Of a stretch of 8,583 nucleotides of DNA, positions 1 through 5,890 are shown piece by piece. Positions within the stretch are counted from its first letter, which is position 1, and the number at the start of each line of letters is the position of its first letter. The translations under genes were made by a program, and so were the position numbers. Location of the stretch: assembly GCA_023436805.1 (NCBI GenBank), contig JAEZHT010000031.1:1-8583 (forward strand). Direction: 5' to 3'. The notes below the pieces were generated by a model. It searched no databases. It was not told the DNA's origin and saw only the letters and a list, made by a program, of their open reading frames with translations. The DNA comes from Bacillota bacterium (GTDB lineage Bacteria; Bacillota_I; Bacilli_A; Acholeplasmatales; UBA5453).

Positions 1-681
1 TGTCATGTCTGTGGTGGCCATGGTGGACAAACCGCGAAAGACGTCGAGACTTGTGATCGTTGTCATGGCGCGGGCTATGTCACTGTCGAACAAAGAACCA
101 TTTTGGGTAGCATCCGCTCCCAAGCCGCTTGTCCAAAATGCGGCGGACGTGGTAAAACGATTAAGAATAGATGTAAAACGTGTAACGGTTCAGGCCGTGA
201 AAAAGTCACCAAAGATGTCGATGTCAAGATTCCAGCAGGTATCGATAACAACATGTCGCTCCGTATGCCAGGCTATGGTGAAGGCGGCGCGAATGGTGGA
301 CCTGCCGGTGATTTATACTTAAGATTCTCTGTTAAACCTCACAAATTCTTCAAACGTGATGGCGATAACATCATCTTAGAGGTACCGATTTCATTTGTTC
401 AAGCAGCTCTTGGGGATTCAATCGATGTGCCAACCATTTATGGTGATGTTTCACTCAAAATCAACCCTGGTACACAAAATGGCACCACTTTACGTATGCG
501 TGAAAAAGGTGTCGCGAATGTGAACACAGGCAAAAAAGGTGATCAATTGGTCATCGTTCAAGTTGAAGTTCCTACCAACTTATCGAGAGAACAAGAAAAC
601 ATCTTGAGACAATTTGAAAAAGCAGACCCGAAACCTAAAGATACCCCATGGGAACGTTTTAAAAACTTATTTAAGAACTAA
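1..681 (+). CDS. dnaJ: Chaperone protein DnaJ, C-terminal part (5' end outside window)
   Basis: DnaJ is the Hsp40 co-chaperone that delivers unfolded proteins to DnaK and stimulates its ATPase in the cytoplasm. The frame is open from base 1, so the J domain and Gly/Phe linker lie upstream; 226 residues are visible. All four CxxCxGxG zinc-binding repeats are present: CHVCGGHG at visible residues 1-8, CDRCHGAG at 18-25, CPKCGGRG at 44-51 and CKTCNGSG at 58-65. They are followed by the beta-rich substrate-binding domains, including the typical DGDNIILEVPISFVQAALG stretch. The C-terminus ends WERFKNLFKN and stops at TAA 679-681. The internal TTG at 103 is an ordinary leucine codon, not a start. 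A strong terminator follows directly, so dnaJ ends its transcription unit, which by family context probably begins with hrcA/grpE/dnaK upstream (not visible). Confidence 0.97.
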   Translation, partial: CHVCGGHGGQTAKDVETCDRCHGAGYVTVEQRTILGSIRSQAACPKCGGRGKTIKNRCKTCNGSGREKVTKDVDVKIPAGIDNNMSLRMPGYGEGGANGGPAGDLYLRFSVKPHKFFKRDGDNIILEVPISFVQAALGDSIDVPTIYGDVSLKINPGTQNGTTLRMREKGVANVNTGKKGDQLVIVQVEVPTNLSREQENILRQFEKADPKPKDTPWERFKNLFKN

Positions 682-686
682 AACAC

Positions 687-724
687 AAGAAACTGCATGA
701 ATTATGCGGTTTCTTTTCTTTTCA
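687..724 (+). terminator. Rho-independent terminator of dnaJ
   Basis: A 12-bp stem, AAGAAACTGCAT (687-698) against ATGCGGTTTCTT (704-715) with one T-G wobble, closes a 5-nt loop (GAATT). A T-rich run follows (716-722). It begins 6 nt after the dnaJ stop codon. Confidence 0.92.
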
Positions 725-725
725 T

Positions 726-752
726 AAAAAAACGAATCTCCTAAAAGATTCG
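726..752 (-). terminator. Rho-independent terminator of the minus-strand membrane gene
   Basis: Read on the minus strand, a 7-bp stem CGAATCT/AGATTCG (752-746 with 739-733) has a 6-nt loop and is followed by seven Ts (732-726). It lies 27 nt downstream of the minus-strand stop codon. It faces the dnaJ terminator tail to tail and insulates the two convergent genes. Confidence 0.88.
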
Positions 753-778
753 CTATAAGTTGAGTTAGTTGATAAATA

Positions 779-1426
779 TTATTCATCTGTATGTTTTATC
801 CAACCAATTTTTATCCTTGGTAATATTGTCACAAATACAATCGCTCCCAATGTATTGAATATAAAATCCAACATGGTGTCTTTTAATGCCGCTTGTCCAA
901 TGAATAAGGTTTGTGTGATGTCATCAAAATAACTTTGAGTATTTGAACCAATGAGGTAATCTAGACCATATTCGAAAATTTCCCAAACCGTACCAATTAA
1001 CGCTTGAAATCCAAGGATAAACAAAATGAGGAGTGGTTTATTGTTTTCTTTAGTCAAACGATAGTAGATGTAATAGCCTGTCAACGCCAGTACAAATCCA
1101 CCCAAAAAATGCACAAATGAATCATAAAAAGTAGCGACCCTATAGACACCAATGGCTTCGCCGACAATCAACGTCAAGAAGACAAAAATATAAAATGTAG
1201 CCGTCATGAGTTTAGAAAACTTTATACGCAACCATCGATTCAACAATAGAGGCAACTGGATAACTAATAATACTATAATACTGTTAGAAAATGCGATTAC
1301 ATACCAGTTTTGAACGTCCCAAACCGGGTTCTGTATTAAATAAAGCCCACCAATCAGGAATATAACCAATGCGAATAATGCGTCGATGATATAAAGTATA
1401 TTGTTAAGCACATTTTTATGTATCAT
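779..1426 (-). CDS. Polytopic membrane protein, YjdF/DUF2238-like, function unknown
   Basis: This 215-residue hydrophobic protein has about six likely membrane segments (roughly residues 8-31, 42-62, 73-93, 104-122, 131-151 and 186-204). The pattern FYDSFVHFLGG (100-110), then WEIFEYGLD (148-156), then KDTMLDFIFNTLGA (182-195) resembles the YjdF/DUF2238 membrane family, which typically shows YD..xH, E..E/W and DT..D....GA motifs. I recognise this from memory, and distant VanZ-type proteins are an alternative. No enzymatic role is established for the family that I know of. The ATG at 1426-1424 is preceded by AAAGGGGTGA (1440-1431) at good spacing, which fixes the start. It is the only minus-strand gene here, lying between dnaJ and rsmE, where Bacillus-type clusters usually carry prmA. 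It has its own terminator, so it is a monocistronic unit. Confidence 0.8.
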   Translation of the reverse strand: MIHKNVLNNILYIIDALFALVIFLIGGLYLIQNPVWDVQNWYVIAFSNSIIVLLVIQLPLLLNRWLRIKFSKLMTATFYIFVFLTLIVGEAIGVYRVATFYDSFVHFLGGFVLALTGYYIYYRLTKENNKPLLILFILGFQALIGTVWEIFEYGLDYLIGSNTQSYFDDITQTLFIGQAALKDTMLDFIFNTLGAIVFVTILPRIKIGWIKHTDE

Positions 1427-1446
1427 ACACTCACCCCTTTGGTATC

Positions 1447-1452
1447 ATTATA
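1447..1452 (-). promoter_or_regulatory. Candidate -10 box for the minus-strand membrane gene
   Basis: On the minus strand TATAAT lies at 1452-1447, which puts the transcription start near 1440, at the edge of the SD sequence. I see no good -35 hexamer at the standard spacing. The box sits inside a perfect 10-bp palindrome, CATTATAATG (1446-1455), which could be chance in AT-rich DNA. Confidence 0.35.
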
Positions 1453-1509
1453 ATGCATCTTTGATATGGGTGATTGATTTTTGATTAATGCTTCGATTAT
1501 TGGTGGAAA

Positions 1510-1515
1510 TATGAT
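1510..1515 (+). promoter_or_regulatory. Candidate -10 box for rsmE
   Basis: TATGAT lies about 28 nt before the rsmE start codon, and TATATT at 1518-1523 is an alternative. No convincing -35 is placed at 16-18 nt. A promoter must lie in this divergent gap, because the upstream gene runs the other way, but its exact position is uncertain. Confidence 0.3.
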
Positions 1516-1532
1516 AGTATATTTATGAATTT

Positions 1533-1538
1533 AGGTGA
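1533..1538 (+). promoter_or_regulatory. Ribosome binding site that decides the rsmE start
   Basis: AGGTGA ends 5 nt before the ATG at 1544. The in-frame GTG at 1535 lies inside this SD sequence and has no SD of its own, so the ATG at 1544 is preferred over the longer reading. Confidence 0.8.
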
Positions 1539-1543
1539 GAACT

Positions 1544-2251
1544 ATGCAACGCTATTTTTTAAATGAACACAATCAAATCCAAGCCGATGACATCCACCAC
1601 ATCAGAAATGTCATGCGGATGAAAACCAACGATGAAGTAGAAGTGTGTGACACAACAGGGGTGTGTTTTTTAGCGAAACTCACGGTGGATAACATGCAAA
1701 TATCATTCGAAAAAATGACTTCAATCGAAACGGTTCATAAAACCAATCAAATCACACTCATACAAGGGATTGGCAAAGGCGATAAGAATGAATTTGTCGT
1801 CAAATACGCCACACAATTCGGTGTAGATACCATCATTTTTGTCGAAATGAAACGCAGTATTTCGAAGATGGATGCCCAAACTTGGGATAAAAAGAAAGAC
1901 CGTTACGAGAAGATTGCGCTTGAAAGTGCGCGTCTATCTCACAGAAATACGGTACCTAAAGTGGTGTTTCTTGAAAGTTTAAAGCACCTCAATACCCCAT
2001 TTGACCATGCATTTGTTGCGTATGAAAATGATCGTGGAACGACATTTTTAGATAAAATTCAATCGATAAAACCGCTGGAATCCATCGCTTTATTGATCGG
2101 TCCAGAAGGTGGTATCGATGAATTGGAAATGGCTTTACTAAAAGATAAGAGGTTTGTTTCAGTAGGGCTAGGAAATCGTATATTACAAACCGAAGTAGCT
2201 TGTCTTTATGGGTTGTCCATCATCGATGGTATTTTAGAAACAAAAAGATGA
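1544..2251 (+). CDS. rsmE: 16S rRNA (uracil(1498)-N3)-methyltransferase RsmE
   Basis: RsmE uses S-adenosylmethionine to methylate N3 of U1498 in helix 44 of 16S rRNA, acting on the assembled 30S subunit. The protein has 235 residues, near the usual 240-250. It begins MQRYFL, as family members commonly do. The N-terminal part (about 1-65) is the PUA-like RNA-binding domain, with HIRNVMRMK at 19-27. The rest is the SPOUT methyltransferase fold, whose knot carries LIGPEGGID (184-192) and GLGNRILQTEVA (208-219), the cofactor-binding signature. The middle segment LIQGIGKGDKNEFVVKYATQ (72-91) matches the conserved K..KxE.....ATELG region. It is transcribed divergently from the membrane gene. No terminator is visible before rpsU, so some readthrough into rpsU is likely. 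The stop is TGA at 2249-2251. Confidence 0.95.
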   Translation: MQRYFLNEHNQIQADDIHHIRNVMRMKTNDEVEVCDTTGVCFLAKLTVDNMQISFEKMTSIETVHKTNQITLIQGIGKGDKNEFVVKYATQFGVDTIIFVEMKRSISKMDAQTWDKKKDRYEKIALESARLSHRNTVPKVVFLESLKHLNTPFDHAFVAYENDRGTTFLDKIQSIKPLESIALLIGPEGGIDELEMALLKDKRFVSVGLGNRILQTEVACLYGLSIIDGILETKR

Positions 2252-2269
2252 TGTTTTCTATTAAAAGGC

Positions 2270-2298
2270 TTTACAAATCTATATGAATTCGATATAAT
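2270..2298 (+). promoter_or_regulatory. Sigma-70/SigA-type promoter of rpsU
   Basis: TTTACA (2270-2275) and TATAAT (2293-2298) are separated by exactly 17 nt, a near-consensus vegetative promoter. The start of transcription would be near 2305, giving a leader of about 35 nt. That leader contains a small 5-6 bp hairpin (CTTTA 2307-2311 with TAAAG 2317-2321) just before the SD. Confidence 0.88.
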
Positions 2299-2339
2299 GA
2301 TAACGGCTTTAGATTTTAAAGTGCGGAAGGAGGGCAGAC

Positions 2340-2513
2340 ATGCCTAAAATCGTAGTACGTGAATCCGAATCAATTGAAGATGCATTGCGTCGTTTTAAAC
2401 GTGACGTATCCAGATCCGGTACCCTCGCAGAAGCACGTAAACGCGAATTTTATGTGAAACCAAGTGTGGATCGTAAAATGAAGCGCCAAGCAGCTAGAAG
2501 CAATAAAAAATAA
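2340..2513 (+). CDS. rpsU: 30S ribosomal protein bS21
   Basis: bS21 is a small basic protein of the 30S platform that binds near the 3' end of 16S rRNA and aids initiation. The 57-residue reading begins MPKIVVRESESIEDALRRFK and continues with the basic helix-rich stretch SGTLAEARKREFYVKPSVDR and ends RQAARSNKK; this is the full bS21 pattern at normal Firmicutes length. The ATG at 2340 is preceded by a near-perfect SD, AAGGAGGG (2327-2334). It has its own strong promoter upstream and a terminator whose stem starts within the TAA stop codon, so it can be expressed alone at high level. In proteobacteria rpsU heads the rpsU-dnaG-rpoD operon. Here it sits seven genes upstream of dnaG, between rsmE and phoH, broadly as in Bacillus. 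Confidence 0.97.
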   Translation: MPKIVVRESESIEDALRRFKRDVSRSGTLAEARKREFYVKPSVDRKMKRQAARSNKK

Positions 2514-2537
2514 GCACATCAAATTGTGCTTTTTTCT
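2512..2537 (+). terminator. Rho-independent terminator of rpsU
   Basis: Stem AAGCACA (2512-2518) with TGTGCTT (2525-2531), 6-nt loop, followed by a T run to 2535. The stem begins inside the rpsU stop codon. Its descending arm can instead pair with a copy of the first arm downstream (see the repeat at 2512-2552). Confidence 0.85.
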
Positions 2538-2552
2538 TTGATAAAAGCACAA
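2512..2552 (+). repeat. Three-arm repeat allowing alternative hairpins between rpsU and phoH
   Basis: Arm 1 AAGCACA (2512-2518) is repeated as arm 3 within AAAAGCACAA (2543-2552). Arm 2, TTGTGCTTTT (2524-2533), is complementary to both. Pairing 1:2 gives a 7-bp terminator hairpin, while pairing 2:3 gives a perfect 10-bp hairpin with a 9-nt loop and no following T run. The two are mutually exclusive. The sequence is directly visible; any regulatory role is inference. Confidence 0.7.
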
Positions 2553-2568
2553 TATTTTACCTTTATTA

Positions 2569-2577
2569 TGATATAAT
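2569..2577 (+). promoter_or_regulatory. Extended -10 promoter of the phoH-ybeY-cdd-era-recO-glyS-dnaG run
   Basis: TGATATAAT at 2569-2577 matches an extended -10 element (TGnTATAAT). No standard -35 hexamer is visible at 16-18 nt. Transcription would start near 2584, so the leader before phoH would be only about 12 nt. It lies just after the rpsU terminator, where a new promoter for the following operon is expected. Confidence 0.6.
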
Positions 2578-2595
2578 AAACCCAGGAGTGGTTAA

Positions 2596-3540
2596 ATGAA
2601 ATTAAGCATTCAACTGAAAGACCCACAACTCAGTTATAATATCGTGGGTGCGTTTGATAAGAACCTAGAGGTCTTTAAGACCTATTTTGACTATATGTTG
2701 GCACTCAATGGTGATGAATTTCATACGGATGCGACAGATCCTAAAGTGATTTCGATGATGGAGTCGGTATTATCAGTCATGATCGAGATTGCACCAAAGG
2801 TCACCATCACCGAACGCGACGTCATTTATCTCATCAAATTGGCAGAAGCCAATGAGATAGAACACGCTGCCAATTTATTCTTAAGACGCAAACAAATCAT
2901 CTTAAATCAACAGGGTAGACCCATTTATCCCAAAACCTTCACACAGGCCATCTATGCCGATGCCATCACACAATCCGATATGGTGTTTGGGGTAGGACCG
3001 GCGGGGACTGGTAAGACATACTTAGCGGTTGCACTCGCGGTCAGTTACTTGAAAGAAAATAAAGTTAAAAAACTGATATTGACCAGACCAGCCGTGGAAG
3101 CAGGGGAATCTTTAGGCTTCTTACCCGGGGATTTAAAAGAAAAAGTCGATCCTTACTTAATCCCACTATACGACGCTTTATATGAGTTTTTAGGGGTTGA
3201 AATGACGAATTCCTTGTTGGAAAAAGGCGTTATTGAAATTGCACCTTTGGCTTATATGCGAGGTCGAACCTTAGAAAATGCCTTCATCATTCTCGATGAA
3301 GCTCAAAATACAACACACACCCAAATGAAAATGTTTTTAACCAGACTCGGATTTTCATCCAAAATGGTGATTACGGGAGACCCATCACAAGCTGACTTAC
3401 CTAAAGGGGTAGCTTCAGGGTTAAATGAAGCCATTCAAAAACTATCCAACATCGAAGCCATCAAAGTGATTCACTTCAAACGTTTGGATGTCGTGAGAAA
3501 CCCACTGGTTCAAAAAATATTGGAAAGGTATGATGAATGA
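2596..3540 (+). CDS. phoH: PhoH family ATPase (PhoH-like, YbeZ type)
   Basis: This is a cytoplasmic P-loop ATPase of the PhoH/YbeZ family, linked to RNA metabolism and usually encoded next to YbeY; its exact substrate is not settled. The protein has 314 residues, a typical length. The first ~110 residues form the family's N-terminal domain. The ATPase core has Walker A GPAGTGKT (134-141), Walker B IILDEAQN (231-238, with D234 and E235) and the sensor-like motif TGDPSQADLP (260-269). The conserved TRPAVEAGESLGFLPGDL stretch (163-180) is intact. The ATG at 2596 has SD AGGAG (2584-2588) 7 nt upstream. The stop codon TGA overlaps the ybeY start as ATGA (3537-3540), so the two are translationally coupled, as expected for functional partners. 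The phosphate-starvation role of E. coli PhoH should not be assumed here. Confidence 0.95.
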   Translation: MKLSIQLKDPQLSYNIVGAFDKNLEVFKTYFDYMLALNGDEFHTDATDPKVISMMESVLSVMIEIAPKVTITERDVIYLIKLAEANEIEHAANLFLRRKQIILNQQGRPIYPKTFTQAIYADAITQSDMVFGVGPAGTGKTYLAVALAVSYLKENKVKKLILTRPAVEAGESLGFLPGDLKEKVDPYLIPLYDALYEFLGVEMTNSLLEKGVIEIAPLAYMRGRTLENAFIILDEAQNTTHTQMKMFLTRLGFSSKMVITGDPSQADLPKGVASGLNEAIQKLSNIEAIKVIHFKRLDVVRNPLVQKILERYDE

Positions 3541-3956
3541 TGGATATTCAATTTTTCAATCAAACAGAAGAACAAACCGAAAGTGCCGAAAAACTCATCA
3601 ACCATATATTCAGTTTTATCGAAGAAAAACACGAAATGAATATCGTCTTCTTGACGAAAGAACAAATCCAAGAGATGAATCGTACGTATCGTGACATCGA
3701 TAAAGTGACCGATGTCATCAGTTTTCCAGACCAAGAAGAAGACTACATTGGCGATATCTTCATCTGTTTAGACCGTGCTAAAGAACAAGCCCAAGATTAT
3801 GGGCATTCCATAGAACGTGAAATCGGCTTTTTAGCGGTTCACGGTTACTTACATTTACTCGGCTATGACCACCACACCGAAGCCGAAGAAAAGATCATGT
3901 TCGCGAAGCAAGAAGATATTTTGAAGCAGGCTTCGCTTGAAAGGAAATCATCATGA
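3537..3956 (+). CDS. ybeY: Endoribonuclease YbeY (rRNA maturation factor)
   Basis: YbeY is a zinc-dependent single-strand endoribonuclease implicated in 16S rRNA 3' end maturation and ribosome quality control. The 139-residue protein carries the family metal site HGYLHLLGYDH (residues 102-112) with H102, H106 and H112 as zinc ligands. It also has the conserved TDVISFP (58-64) and GDIFIC (72-77) segments. The start at 3537 (ATGA overlap with the phoH stop) has SD GGAAAGG (3522-3528) at 8 nt; the immediately following ATG at 3540 would also be possible and changes only one residue. It is followed by cdd with another ATGA overlap. Pairing with PhoH upstream and Era downstream fits the known genetic and physical links among YbeY, YbeZ and Era in ribosome biogenesis (established in E. 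coli and other bacteria, inferred here). Confidence 0.95.
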   Translation: MMDIQFFNQTEEQTESAEKLINHIFSFIEEKHEMNIVFLTKEQIQEMNRTYRDIDKVTDVISFPDQEEDYIGDIFICLDRAKEQAQDYGHSIEREIGFLAVHGYLHLLGYDHHTEAEEKIMFAKQEDILKQASLERKSS

Positions 3957-4360
3957 CAAAAGAACAATTGGTTCAAGAAGCCATTTTGGCTAGAAAACAA
4001 ACCTATTCTCCCTACTCCAAGTTTGGTGTAGGTGCCGCTTTACTCATGAAAGATGGCAAAATCATTCATGGTGCAAACATCGAGAATGCCTCGTTTGGAT
4101 TATCCAACTGCGCAGAACGCAGTGCTTTATTCCAAGCTTACAGTTTGGGTTATCGAAAAGAAGACATTTTGATGATGGCTATCACCGGGGACACATTGAA
4201 TCCAATCAGTCCCTGTGGGGCATGTCGCCAAGTGATGAATGAATTGTTACCAAAAAATACACCTATATTCTTATCTAACCTTACAGGTAAAATCAAAGAA
4301 ACATCGATGAAAGAGTTATTACCATATTCATTTGATGAGATTGAACACCATGAAAGCTAA
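3953..4360 (+). CDS. cdd: Cytidine deaminase
   Basis: Cdd hydrolytically deaminates cytidine and deoxycytidine to uridine and deoxyuridine in pyrimidine salvage. The length (135 residues) fits the small homotetrameric Bacillus-type enzyme rather than the larger E. coli dimer. The zinc site is complete: CAE at 53-55 (C53 ligand, E55 catalytic proton shuttle) and PCGAC at 87-91 (C88 and C91 ligands). The substrate-binding stretch FGVGAAL (24-30) and the N-N/E motif in GANIENASFG (40-49) are present. The start ATG overlaps the ybeY stop (ATGA, 3953-3956), with SD AAGGAAA (3941-3947) upstream. Its 3' end overlaps the era start by 11 nt. In Bacillus dgkA lies between ybeY and cdd; here they are directly adjacent. 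Confidence 0.96.
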   Translation: MTKEQLVQEAILARKQTYSPYSKFGVGAALLMKDGKIIHGANIENASFGLSNCAERSALFQAYSLGYRKEDILMMAITGDTLNPISPCGACRQVMNELLPKNTPIFLSNLTGKIKETSMKELLPYSFDEIEHHES

Positions 4361-5243
4361 TTTTAGAAGCGGTTTTATCAGCATTGTGGGCAGACCCAAT
4401 GTCGGCAAATCGACATTTTTGAATGCGATTATCGGTCAAAAGATTGCGATCACATCGCCTAAACCTCAAACGACCCGTAACCGTATTTTGGGTATTAAGA
4501 CCACTGAAGATTATCAAATGGTATTTGTCGATACCCCAGGGATCCACAAACCCAAACATGAGTTGGGTCGATTGTTAGACCAAACTGCCCAATCTTCCAT
4601 CGATGGGATGGATGCGGTACTGTTTATGGTGGATGGCGAAAAAGGACTCGCTGAAGACCACGTCATTCGTCTATTTCAAGGCATCTCTTCACCAGTTTAC
4701 TTAATCATCAACAAAGTCGACACCTTAAAATCGAAAATTCAAATCGATAAAATCATCATCAGTTATTTGAATGCGTACCCATTTGCCGGATTTTTCCCAA
4801 TTTCTGCTATGGAAGGTACCAATATAGATAAATTGATTGAAGAGTTGGTGGGACGTTTACCTGTGGGTTACCCACTGTTTTCAGAAGATGAAATTACCGA
4901 CCAAAGCGATTTTCAATTGATGTCAGAAATCATTCGTGAGAAAGTTTTGTATCATACCCAAGAAGAAGTACCTCACGCGGTTGCTGTGGTCATCGAACAC
5001 ACCGAAATGAATCAAGGTGTCTACGAAGTTCACGCCACAATCGTGGTTGAACGTAATACGCAAAAACAAATCTTAATTGGTAAAGGTGGCGACATGTTGA
5101 AACAAATCGGCACAGAGGCCAGAAAAGAAATCAATAAAATACTCGACACCAAAATCCACCTCATGTTGTGGGTGAAAGTCAAAAAAGATTGGCGAAATCG
5201 CCCTTCTGATTTGAAATCATTTGGCTATGACAACCACGACTAA
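4350..5243 (+). CDS. era: GTPase Era, 16S rRNA-binding
   Basis: Era is an essential GTPase that binds the 3' end of 16S rRNA and acts in 30S assembly. With the ATG at 4350 the protein has 297 residues, close to the usual ~300, and begins MKANFRSGFISIVGRPNVGK as family members do. G1 is GRPNVGKST (14-22), G3 is DTPG (61-64), G4 is NKVD (121-124) and G5 is SAMEGTN (152-158). The C-terminal KH domain carries GKGG (244-247), the RNA-binding loop. Longer in-frame starts (TTG 4332, ATG 4335) would add residues not typical of the family. No strong SD precedes 4350, and the gene overlaps cdd by 11 nt, so translation probably depends on coupling to cdd. The stop TAA (5241-5243) lies inside the recO start region. 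Confidence 0.95.
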   Translation: MKANFRSGFISIVGRPNVGKSTFLNAIIGQKIAITSPKPQTTRNRILGIKTTEDYQMVFVDTPGIHKPKHELGRLLDQTAQSSIDGMDAVLFMVDGEKGLAEDHVIRLFQGISSPVYLIINKVDTLKSKIQIDKIIISYLNAYPFAGFFPISAMEGTNIDKLIEELVGRLPVGYPLFSEDEITDQSDFQLMSEIIREKVLYHTQEEVPHAVAVVIEHTEMNQGVYEVHATIVVERNTQKQILIGKGGDMLKQIGTEARKEINKILDTKIHLMLWVKVKKDWRNRPSDLKSFGYDNHD

Positions 5244-5880
5244 AGGGTTAATCTACAAAACCCAGGATTACAAAGAATCGAGTAAATTACTGTTTGTTTA
5301 TACACCGTTTGGTAAAGTCACTTTAGTGGCAAGCGGGGTTAAAAGTTATAAACATGAATTTCGTGTCTTATCTCAATATCTCACTGAAATTGAATTTGCA
5401 TACCACGATCAAGAGATGTATGCTTTATCCAAAGCGAAACTCATCGATGGCTTTGAGGACTTGAAGAAAGACTATATTAAGTTATCGAAACCAGCAGTCA
5501 TGCTTGAAATCATCGATCATTTGATGACCAATGATCTCGACCACGACAAAATTTATCCTTTGCTCATCGAATTATTAAAACACCCCTATGGGTATCTCAT
5601 TTTCGCATTGAAATTGCTGTTTGGATTCGGTTATCGACTCAACTTTGTTGGCGATGACCCGACAGGATTCTCCATCAAAAATGCGTCAGTTACGACTAAA
5701 AGTGATGGTGTATATGCCGATTATGATTTAGAGATTACTGTTTTAATCGCCTCGTTATATTTCTATAAAACCGGCGATATCATTCAACTAGAATCACATC
5801 AAATCAAACACATTGAACATTTTATCAAGACCTTTTATCGTTACCACATGGAATACGACATCAAAGGCTTAAAGGAATAG
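5227..5880 (+). CDS. recO: DNA repair protein RecO, short and lacking zinc-ligand cysteines
   Basis: RecO works with RecR to load RecA on SSB-coated single-stranded DNA in recombinational repair. The 217-residue protein starts MTTTTKGLIYKTQDYKESS, the typical entry to the N-terminal OB fold (about 1-80, including YTPFGKVTLVASGVK). A helical C-terminal domain follows, with FALKLLFGFGYRLNF at about 127-141. In many Firmicutes RecO proteins this point is followed by a CxxCG...CxxC zinc ribbon; here the matching region reads VGDDPTGFSIKNASV, and the whole protein contains no cysteine. It is also shorter than the ~250 residues of Bacillus RecO. The ATG at 5227 is chosen over the in-frame TTG at 5221; neither has a clear SD. 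The gene overlaps era by 17 nt, which suggests coupled translation. RecO is recognised by N-terminal pattern and position between era and glyS; divergence is substantial. Confidence 0.88.
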   Translation: MTTTTKGLIYKTQDYKESSKLLFVYTPFGKVTLVASGVKSYKHEFRVLSQYLTEIEFAYHDQEMYALSKAKLIDGFEDLKKDYIKLSKPAVMLEIIDHLMTNDLDHDKIYPLLIELLKHPYGYLIFALKLLFGFGYRLNFVGDDPTGFSIKNASVTTKSDGVYADYDLEITVLIASLYFYKTGDIIQLESHQIKHIEHFIKTFYRYHMEYDIKGLKE

Positions 5881-5890
5881 AGAGGGTCCT

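Noticed and set aside
5..322. 105-codon plus-strand frame at the left edge
   Set aside because: It overlaps the DnaJ zinc-finger region in another frame; the four CxxCxGxG repeats show which frame is real.
1446..1455. 10-bp palindrome CATTATAATG as an operator in the divergent gap
   Set aside because: It is AT-rich, short and coincides with a TATAAT box, which is itself partly palindromic. There is no second copy in the gap.
1535..1543. GTG at 1535 as the rsmE start
   Set aside because: It falls within the SD sequence for ATG 1544 and would add residues before the typical MQRYFL beginning.
2370..2552. 60-codon minus-strand open frame across rpsU and its terminator
   Set aside because: It lies antisense to the clearly recognisable bS21 gene, has no SD and runs through the terminator; its protein resembles nothing I know.
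3903..3936. Inverted repeat GCGAAGC/GCTTCGC near the 3' end of ybeY, just before the cdd SD
   Set aside because: The 7-bp arms are 20 nt apart and inside coding sequence. A role in cdd translation is possible but there is no further support.
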